This document shows positions 26,701-31,605 of a stretch of 64,000 nucleotides of DNA, one piece after another. The notes below the pieces were generated by a model. The model was not told the DNA's origin. It did not search any database and saw nothing but the letters and a program-made list of their open reading frames with translations. Every line of letters begins with the position of its first letter. The first letter of the stretch is position 1. The stretch is from CAVRXQ01 sp963725215 (GTDB lineage Bacteria > Actinomycetota > Acidimicrobiia > Acidimicrobiales > Bog-793): the NCBI GenBank assembly GCA_963725215.1, contig CAVRXQ010000006.1, positions 186,001-250,000 of the forward strand, given 5' to 3'. Made by a program: the position numbers and the translations under genes.

Positions 26701-26898
26701 CTCAGAAGCGCCCGTGGGGCAATGCGGCCATCCACGACGCGGACCGAAGACAGCATGCCAAACCAAGAGACCCTTCCCCGGGGGTCGCTCGAAATCGAAG
26801 CAGGTGCGATCCGTCAGCGACACGCGGCGGGTCCAATCAACTCAGCTGAGATCTCCGGTTCACAGGGCGCTCCGGTGGTTCCGACGGTCCGTCCGTGA
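23740..26898 (+). CDS. MobF-family conjugative relaxase with C-terminal helicase
   Basis: 1052-residue TrwC/TraI-type relaxase that nicks oriT and unwinds the transferred strand. N-terminal relaxase domain: MSLTKISPDSWSYYASE with catalytic Tyr candidates 13/14 and 25/26, and the three-His metal site (His154 in FTHRT; His165 and His167 in QLHSHVLIAN). Helicase domain: Walker A VGPAGAGKSRAL (about 480), Walker B VVVLDEAAM (about 551), GDPDQLGAVGPGG, ALTVHKAQGSTTDKAV, YVGMTRGREENRVLVV. A coiled-coil-like acidic/basic C-terminus follows. ATG 23740 matches the family start; a GTG at 23677 would add 21 unrelated residues. No secretion genes accompany it. Confidence 0.93.
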   Translation: MSLTKISPDSWSYYASEVADGREDYYQESGIPGRFLGRGASVLGFCGDEVSTEALERLFGHGTDPRDGRRLGVSFDGRKNSVAGFAVTFSPPKSISALWAVGPSRVADAVVKAHLVSMEEAFGFLEENASFTRRGRNGVHQVDTEGFLAAAFTHRTSRAADPQLHSHVLIANKVRAEDGKWLSVDGRELFDHQTAAGMLYKAALRAELTRRLGVSWTEVDEKGIAEIVGVPDALIEAWSKRRRQVEQMGARLISDKEAKKGRTLTPNERARCFQLAAYRTRAPKVESQTPTAELRARWTEEAEAWGHAPSSWVPGLARRQKREPKPKSTEILSLAVARLEDKAATWTRSEAVEVLSTLVSGTSAKEVRETLDSLSARLLRHPEVTSLAAPLPATPPEALRRRDGMTVVERHGATRYTTKGTLSREAFILESAEKGRAANVAIVTGRDLEWALRRTTLGEDQARAVRELVSGGEQIACLVGPAGAGKSRALWAARLAWERGGYCPIGLAPSAIAAGVLAEEAGLRTETLAKFLFERSRRDPSGMLDEHSVVVLDEAAMARTDDLSRLVEAVVEARAKLVLVGDPDQLGAVGPGGIFRTLLHDHPGPELETVRRFVHAWEKAASLRLRAGDLAALSTYASHGRITAGTKEAMLDKAFTIWREARDEGTSVLVMAGDNETADELARRCQAHRVRRGEIERPIVPISTGAVAVGDEIVTLKNDRRIRSEQGSFVRNGDRFEVTARGEDGGLSVRSLDQKLRLNLPPAYVEEHVALSYALTVHKAQGSTTDKAVVLVDEAMTRPQFYVGMTRGREENRVLVVSAADDLDDGTSKETPPLEVLKAVLRREGRDRSAHDVLRFSLAAYEDRSLLSNLAFEARRLIDERAGRDRSAEIVGLTQRADVEAAQERLRLAETAVKEAEKAHRSTTRIWNEFHAARYGVEKAIKTRGELEVLVASQDRRARWIADHPSEVAWADELEARLGETERVADELRSARGAMRPSTTRTEDSMPNQETLPRGSLEIEAGAIRQRHAAGPINSAEISGSQGAPVVPTVRP

Positions 26899-27073
26899 GG
26901 GTTGCTGACGACTCACGAAGGCAGCGGGCCACCCGCGCCGGGTGCCCAGGATCGAATCCTCGGAGGCGCCGCGCTACTGGGCGCTCGATCGCTTGCCAGC
27001 TGGACTGCCTTCTTCGCTAGCTCGTGAGCAGCGAGTACGAGTCCGAAAGTATGGAACGCAGTACCGGACCCTC
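26899..27073. other. Non-coding stretch downstream of the relaxase
   Basis: No gene recognised. A segment around 26946-26962 (AGGATCGAATCCT) looks like a tRNA T-arm on the minus strand, but no matching acceptor or D-arm could be found. Together with the next feature it hints at decayed tRNA material. Confidence 0.3.
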
Positions 27074-27147
27074 GCACCCTGGCAAGCATCGAATCCGTAC
27101 ATCGCAGAGAGTAGAAACCTCCGGCTCTATCCCGTTGAGCCACAGGG
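27074..27147 (-). tRNA. Degenerate tRNA-Arg(TCT)-like sequence
   Basis: On the minus strand a 74-nt cloverleaf can be drawn: 5' GTCCCTG with 3' CAGGGTG (five of seven acceptor pairs), T8, D-arm GCTC-AACGGGATA-GAGC, anticodon stem GGAGG/TCTCT with loop TTTCTAC (T33, anticodon TCT, A37), T-loop TTCGATG. The T-stem pairs poorly and lacks the G53-C61 pair. The anticodon equals that of the tRNA gene the element integrates into. Probably a tRNA pseudogene carried by the element; function uncertain. Confidence 0.4.
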
Positions 27148-27379
27148 ACAAGATTTCAATGTAGCGATATAACTTGCTTACTATGGATCACCTTTGCATG
27201 AACAAAAGTTGGAATGAAATGCGCCTTGATCGTGGGCTGAGACGAGCCAATGTTACTAAGAGCTAGTCCTCCCAGACTGGAAAGAACCATCAAAAGAGCC
27301 ACTAACAAAACTCGAATTCGTAACATCGGCCCGTCCTAACCCATTGATCAATTTACGGGTGAGACTTGGTAGCCTCCAC
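27148..27379. other. AT-rich stretch before the secreted-protein gene end
   Basis: About 230 bp, markedly richer in A+T than the chromosome around it. It contains no gene with an own start. The true end of the downstream secreted protein, in its unshifted frame, would fall at 27348, inside this stretch. Confidence 0.4.
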
Positions 27380-27862
27380 TCAATCCTTCTGTTGGAGCAA
27401 GACACTGAAGGTAAAATGCTGCTTGACCTTCGTTATAGTACTGACCATTTGAAGTATCGTGGTACCACAATATTGTATATACGTCATTGTATATACGTCA
27501 CTGTTGCAGACAAAGCCAGACCAGTCTACCAGGCCGTATCCGTGACTGCCCCAAGTCGTTCCATTCGCAGGTTGATTCGAGTAATTTCCACCATCTAGCA
27601 GCTCTAAGTGACCTGAGAAGGTGGTTCCGTCATTAACCCCAGCAATATCAATTTGGGAAAGTGTGCCATTTGGCAAACTTTCACAGGCTGCTGTTTCGCT
27701 GGTATTACTCCCTGCATAACAAGTCCCGGAAACAGTGTTACAACACTGTTGCTCGGGAGTGTTAAGAGCTCCAGCTGGAGCCGCGAACACCACTGCTGAA
27801 AATGCAGCTATGAGAATCGGTACAACGAACAGACGAAAACGACGACGTTTCAAGATTCGCAT
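27380..27862 (-). CDS. Small secreted cysteine-containing protein, C-terminus frameshifted
   Basis: 160 residues as read. Clear signal peptide (MRILKRRRFRLFVVPILIAAFSAVVFAAPAGA). The mature part is polar and Cys-bearing (EQQCCNTVSGTCYAG, ETAACESLPNG). Base composition is AT-rich compared with the flanking genes (22 G/C of 60 at 27421-27480), a sign of foreign origin. A 14-bp tandem duplication (27472-27499) shifts the frame after DVYT. Without it the protein would continue ILWYHDTSNGQYYNEGQ... through LQCLAPTEGL and stop at 27348. Family unknown; probable cargo of the element. Confidence 0.6.
   Translation of the reverse strand: MRILKRRRFRLFVVPILIAAFSAVVFAAPAGALNTPEQQCCNTVSGTCYAGSNTSETAACESLPNGTLSQIDIAGVNDGTTFSGHLELLDGGNYSNQPANGTTWGSHGYGLVDWSGFVCNSDVYTMTYIQYCGTTILQMVSTITKVKQHFTFSVLLQQKD
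27472..27499. repeat. 14-bp perfect tandem duplication
   Basis: ATTGTATATACGTC occurs twice with no spacer (27472-27485, 27486-27499). Since 14 is not a multiple of three, it changes the reading frame of the secreted-protein gene on the minus strand. One copy gives a longer, more protein-like C-terminus. Confidence 0.9.
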
Positions 27863-28184
27863 CTGATTGCCTCACTCTCAGTTCCGGCAACTCGAACCAG
27901 ACCCCGAGAGGAAGGTTTGGCATATGTAGCCGCGCGCAACTCTCTACTCGTCGGCTCCGTGGAGGTACAAGATCCGAGTTAACCAATCCCACGAGGTGGA
28001 TATGACTCCGGACCTTGGGCAACTTGCATCATTCGGGGACGCGTGAGCCGCGGGCGACCGGGAAAACTTCCCGCCGCACCACCTCGAGTGTTCCCGAGCC
28101 GTTGCGAGAACTTCTCTAGCGCTCCTTCGGTGACTACGGAGAGAACGTGGTCGCGGCTCGAGACTTGGGACCGTCATCGGGCGT

Positions 28185-28206
28185 CAGACCACAAACAGAC
28201 CACATT
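28185..28206 (+). repeat. Tandem 11-bp integrase arm-type repeats, right end
   Basis: CAGACCACAAA directly followed by CAGACCACATT, same orientation and same 11-bp phasing as at 19798-19819, about 106 bp inside attR. Pairing of such repeats at both ends of a tyrosine-integrase element is expected for lambda-type intasomes. Confidence 0.65.
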
Positions 28207-28264
28207 TTCACGCGCTTTAGGGGTCTCTAAAGGTCGCTTGCGGTTAGTAAAAGTGGCCGTTGAA

Positions 28265-28288
28265 CTGCCCATATCTAGAAATGGGCAG
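28265..28288. repeat. Inverted repeat near attR
   Basis: CTGCCCAT (28265-28272) and ATGGGCAG (28281-28288) are perfect 8-bp complements around an 8-nt centre, 25 bp inside attR. It could be a terminator for the secreted-protein side or a protein-binding site of the intasome. Confidence 0.45.
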
Positions 28289-28312
28289 GATGTGGACAAC
28301 GCCTTTTTCAAT

Positions 28313-28356
28313 CTTCTAAGCAGAGGGTCGCAGGTTCGAATCCTGCCGGGGGCGCT
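28313..28356 (+). repeat. attR, 44-bp direct repeat copy 2
   Basis: Exact copy of 19685-19728 at an offset of 8628 bp. It lacks the 5' half of a tRNA upstream, so it is the displaced original 3' end of tRNA-Arg and marks the far border of the element. IS30 begins about 75 bp beyond. Confidence 0.95.
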
Positions 28357-28430
28357 GATGGCTTGTAAGACGACGGCTGATCTGCAACGTTTCGATAACG
28401 CTAGATGTGGAACGAAGTAACGGCGGCGGA

Positions 28431-29657
28431 TTCAACCGGTCAACGCAACAAGCTCAGCAAGCTTCTCTGATGGTGTCAGATAGCCGAGGGTCTCGCGTGG
28501 GCGGGTGTTGAGGCTGAGTGCGATCAGCTCGAGAGCCTCTGCGGAGTGAGTTGAGAGATCGGTTCCTTTCGGCATGTATTGCCGAAGCAACCCATTGGTG
28601 TTCTCGTTCGAGCCTCGCTGCCAGGGACTGTGCGGATCACAGAAGTAGATCTGGATGCCCGTGTCGATGGTGAAGGACGAGTGCAGGGCGAGCTCCTTTC
28701 CTTGGTCCCAGGTGATGGAACGGACGAGCTGTCGTGGCAGCGTGGCGATTGCTCTTCGCATCGCCGCGTCGACTTTCTCGGCGTCGCGACCTTCAGGGAG
28801 ATGCAGGAGCATCACGTAGCGCGTCGAACGTTCGACGAGGGTGCCAACAGCAGAGGCGCTGTCCTTCCCGATGATGAGGTCGCCTTCCCAGTGTCCGGGG
28901 ACGGCGCGGTCGGCGACCTCGGGCGGGCGTTCCGAGATCATCACCATGTTCGGCAACCGTCCCCCGGCTCGCTGCCGGCCGCGGGAGCGGCGCTGGGCTC
29001 GACCAGTGCGGAGACACCTCGCGAGCTCTCGTCGCAGCTCTCCGCGCCCTTGCACATAGAGGCTCAAGTAGATGGTCTCGTGGCTCACCCACATCATCGG
29101 ATCGTGTGGGAACTCGAGGCGCAATCGGCCGGCGATCGCCTTCGGGGACCACCACTCGCCGAGCCACGTCGATACCTGGTCGACAAGTGGCTGGTGATCG
29201 AACTTGTGAGGCTTCGGGCGCTTCGAGCGACACTCGGCTCGCTCGTGAGCTCGCCACGCCCGATACTCGCCTCGACCGCCGTTGGCGGCAACCTCGCGCG
29301 ACACAGTCGAGATGGAGCGCCCGAGTGATCTCGCGATCGAAGAGTGGCTCGCACCACTGCGGATCCCGAAGCTGATCTCCTCTCGCTCAGCGAGCGACAA
29401 GTGACCCGATGAGGGCTGCCATAGCGGAGTGGGAAGTCTTCGCTTTGAAGGGCGAGTGACTGCCCAGTGCGCGCACTGACGAGAACACCCAATCGCTGCA
29501 CCGATCTCGCGGAAGGTCTTTCCTTGATCGCGAAGACGTCGGGCGAGACGACGTTCCTCTGCGGTGAGGTGCCCCATTTTCGGACGCATCACGCAACCTC
29601 CTCGGTGAGTCGACGAGACGTCGATAGCTCACGGAGTTATTGCGTGCACCGTTTGAA
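28431..29657 (-). mobile_element. IS30-family insertion sequence
   Basis: About 1.23 kb bounded by imperfect inverted repeats: TTCAACCGGTCAACGCAACAA (28431-28451) and the complement of 29637-29657, matching at 17 of 21 positions. One transposase gene fills it, its stop codon lying inside the left repeat. It lies 75 bp outside attR, so it is not part of the integrated element. Target duplication could not be defined. Confidence 0.75.
28432..29592 (-). CDS. IS30-family transposase
   Basis: 386 residues. N-terminal helix-turn-helix regions (MGHLTAEERRLARRL and LSLAEREEISFGIRSGASHSSIARSLGRSISTVSREV-type second HTH). DDE catalytic core: WEGDLIIGKDSASAVGTLVERSTRYV (first Asp), SITWDQGKELALH (second Asp), FCDPHSPWQRGSNENTNGLLRQYMPKGTD (Glu). 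C-terminal NTRPRETLGYLTPSEKLAEL is diagnostic of the family. The gene looks intact and may be active. Confidence 0.95.
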   Translation of the reverse strand: MMRPKMGHLTAEERRLARRLRDQGKTFREIGAAIGCSRQCAHWAVTRPSKRRLPTPLWQPSSGHLSLAEREEISFGIRSGASHSSIARSLGRSISTVSREVAANGGRGEYRAWRAHERAECRSKRPKPHKFDHQPLVDQVSTWLGEWWSPKAIAGRLRLEFPHDPMMWVSHETIYLSLYVQGRGELRRELARCLRTGRAQRRSRGRQRAGGRLPNMVMISERPPEVADRAVPGHWEGDLIIGKDSASAVGTLVERSTRYVMLLHLPEGRDAEKVDAAMRRAIATLPRQLVRSITWDQGKELALHSSFTIDTGIQIYFCDPHSPWQRGSNENTNGLLRQYMPKGTDLSTHSAEALELIALSLNTRPRETLGYLTPSEKLAELVALTG

Positions 29658-29747
29658 CACACAGGCTGATTCGCGACGCGATAACGGCTGACGCTTGACA
29701 GCTCGAACCCACCTGTTCTCCGCTCAGAGAGCGCGAGGAGGTGGGCG

Positions 29748-29804
29748 GTGCTCAAGGAGATCAGCAAGTTGGAACAGCGTTATGACGCCGTGCTCGCCGT
29801 CGTC
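29748..29804 (+). pseudogene. Relic of an IS481-like transposase N-terminus
   Basis: After a strong GAGGAGG ribosome site, a GTG opens VLKEISKLEQRYDAVLAVV, which resembles the N-terminus of IS481-family transposases. It then runs into unrelated sequence and stops. An inverted pair CCCACCT (29709-) / AGGTGGG (29739-) just upstream may be part of the old IS end. Short, so the assignment is tentative. Confidence 0.4.
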
Positions 29805-29892
29805 CTGACGGTCACAACACGTTGCCACCTCGTCGGGGCTTGCGCCTCGTCGTCGGCCTGTTGAGCGGGTGCAGGAGGAAGGCACGTGACTC

Positions 29893-31605
29893 ATGGGTCT
29901 ACATTTCGGCCGTGACCCCTCGCGCGAATCCAGGTATGCCGTGACGCGAGACGCAATCGTCGCGTTCGAACGTCGCTACGGATCGCCTGCCAACTCGCTG
30001 CTGTCGCGTCTCGCGACCGTCCAGACAGAACACGGCGGCCTCACGGTCTCGGCCGCGGATGCAGTCGCCGACGAGATTGGCCTTCCGCGCGCGCACGTTC
30101 GTGGCACGGTGTCGTTCTTCGGCGACCTCGGATTCGGCGCTCGAGGTCGCCGTCACGTCAGGATTTGCGAAGGCACGGCATGTCTGGCGGCAACCGGGCC
30201 AGGTCACTTTGCCGCGATACGCCGATCGTTGCTCGCAAACGACGAAACGACCGTCCAGGGTGTGTACTGCCTCGGATACTGCTACGGCGGTCCGGCGGCG
30301 CTCGACGGCGAGTCGCCCCGCGCCGGCCCGAATTTGTCTTCCCAGCTCCTTGGTGAAGACCCGGGGGCTGATCCTGACATTCCGGTACGCGCGGCGGTGG
30401 ATCGTCCCGTCGTGCTGGCAGGAATCGCGGGAGGGGGATCCGCCTGGCCGGTGTGGCGCGCAGTGCTCGCGGACGGGGGCGGGGAACGTGTGCTCAAAGA
30501 GGTCGACGCCGCTCGGCTTCGCGGTCGCGGCGGTGCAGAGTTCCCAGTGGCAGCGAAATGGCGCGCCGCCGCCGCGACGCGTGCGGAAAGGCGTTATGTC
30601 ATCGCGAACGGAGACGAAGGCGACCCGGGTTCGTTCGCCGATCGCTTGTTGATGGAGCGTGATCCGGATCGCATCCTCGCCGGTTTGGCCCTCGCGAGCC
30701 TCGCGTGCGAAGCGACGGCGGGGTTTGTGTACGTGCGCTCGGAATACCCGCGTGCTCGCGACGCGATCAAAGACGCGGTCTATCGCGCTCGCGCAGCCGG
30801 ACATCTCGGCCGGAACATCGGTGGCTCCGATGTCGATTTCGATGTGGAAGTGATCGAGGGAGCGGGTTCGTACGTGGCCGGCGAGGAAACGTCACTCATC
30901 CGTTCGATCGAAGGGCTTCGAGGCGGGGTGCGGCCGCGTCCGCCGTTCCCGACCACCGAAGGCTTGTTCGGTCTTCCGACGGCTGTGAACAACGTCGAAA
31001 CGCTCGTCGCCGTCCCGTGGATTCTCGCCCAAGGAGGCGCGAGCTACGCCGAACTGGGCGTTCCCGATCAGACCGGCACGAAGCTCGTCTGCCTGAACGA
31101 ACGTTTCGCACGCCCCGGCGCGGTGGAAGTCGAATTCGGAACCCCAGTGCGCGAGATCTGCGAGGTCTTGGGCGGTGGCGTGCGTGATGGACAGAATCTG
31201 CGCGCGTTACAAATCGGCGGGCCGCTCGGAGGATTCCTCGGTCAGGAGGACCTGGACGTTCCCCTTTCCGAGCCGGCCTTGCGTCGCATTGGAATCCCCC
31301 TCGGACACGCGAGCCTGATCGCGTTCGACGAACGAATCGCGGGCGCCGCGATCCTGCGGCACCTGTGGCGCTTCGCCGCTTCGGAGAGCTGCGGCAGCTG
31401 CGACCCGTGCCGGATCGGCACGAAGCGCGGGCTCGAACTAGTTGAACGCGACGAAGAACGGCCGCTTCGCTCCGAGGAGCGGCAACGGCTCGAGGCGCTT
31501 CTCGACGTGATGGCTACAGCGAGCATGTGCGCCTTCGGACGGGGCGTGCCGGGAAGCGTGCGCAGCTTGCTGCGCGTCTACGCCGAAGAGTTGGTGGCGA
31601 CGTGA
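29893..31605 (+). CDS. NAD-dependent formate dehydrogenase, fused NuoE/NuoF-type diaphorase subunit
   Basis: 570-residue electron-output subunit (FdsG+FdsB fused) that passes electrons from formate to NAD+. Residues 20-150: thioredoxin-like [2Fe-2S] NuoE domain with Cys92, Cys97, Cys126, Cys130 (CEGTAC, YCLGYC). Rest: NuoF domain with NADH/FMN site RLRGRGGAEFPVAAKW, NGDEGDPGSFADR, and the [4Fe-4S] motif SCGSCDPCRIGTKRG (about residue 500) plus a Cys in SMCAFGRG. AGGAGGAAGG precedes ATG 29893. GTGA overlap couples it to the catalytic subunit. Could also be called HoxF-like, but the partner gene decides for formate dehydrogenase. Confidence 0.9.
   Translation: MGLHFGRDPSRESRYAVTRDAIVAFERRYGSPANSLLSRLATVQTEHGGLTVSAADAVADEIGLPRAHVRGTVSFFGDLGFGARGRRHVRICEGTACLAATGPGHFAAIRRSLLANDETTVQGVYCLGYCYGGPAALDGESPRAGPNLSSQLLGEDPGADPDIPVRAAVDRPVVLAGIAGGGSAWPVWRAVLADGGGERVLKEVDAARLRGRGGAEFPVAAKWRAAAATRAERRYVIANGDEGDPGSFADRLLMERDPDRILAGLALASLACEATAGFVYVRSEYPRARDAIKDAVYRARAAGHLGRNIGGSDVDFDVEVIEGAGSYVAGEETSLIRSIEGLRGGVRPRPPFPTTEGLFGLPTAVNNVETLVAVPWILAQGGASYAELGVPDQTGTKLVCLNERFARPGAVEVEFGTPVREICEVLGGGVRDGQNLRALQIGGPLGGFLGQEDLDVPLSEPALRRIGIPLGHASLIAFDERIAGAAILRHLWRFAASESCGSCDPCRIGTKRGLELVERDEERPLRSEERQRLEALLDVMATASMCAFGRGVPGSVRSLLRVYAEELVAT

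Larger units (their letters stand above)
27863..28312. other. Right-end non-coding region of the element
   Basis: 450 bp with no credible gene. It holds the arm-type repeats (28185-28206) and a short hairpin CTGCCCAT...ATGGGCAG (28265-28288) close to attR. The layout fits the attP arm of the excised element. Confidence 0.5.
19685..28356. mobile_element. Integrative mobilizable element in tRNA-Arg(TCT)
   Basis: About 8.63 kb bounded by identical 44-bp repeats derived from the tRNA-Arg 3' part. Content: tyrosine integrase next to the tRNA end and reading toward it, excisionase, IS110 copy, lipoprotein, MobF relaxase-helicase, a tRNA-like sequence and an AT-rich secreted-protein gene. No coupling protein, VirB4-like ATPase, FtsK-type translocase or replication initiator is present. 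The element should therefore excise and be mobilised by another conjugative system, or use the relaxase alone with host or helper functions. Boundaries are seen directly in the sequence; the mobilizable label is inference from gene content. Confidence 0.92.

Noticed and set aside
26941..27010. Second tRNA-like T-arm (AGGATCGAATCCT) in the mobile element
   Set aside because: No matching acceptor, D-arm or anticodon arm could be built around it; only the 27074-27147 sequence folds reasonably.
18991..29694. Short recurring words such as ACGGCTGATCYGCAAC near 19000 and 28373, and GCGATAACGGCTGA near 18991 and 29679
   Set aside because: Only 14-16 bp, imperfect and scattered around tRNA/att regions; not enough to define a repeat family without a genome-wide count.
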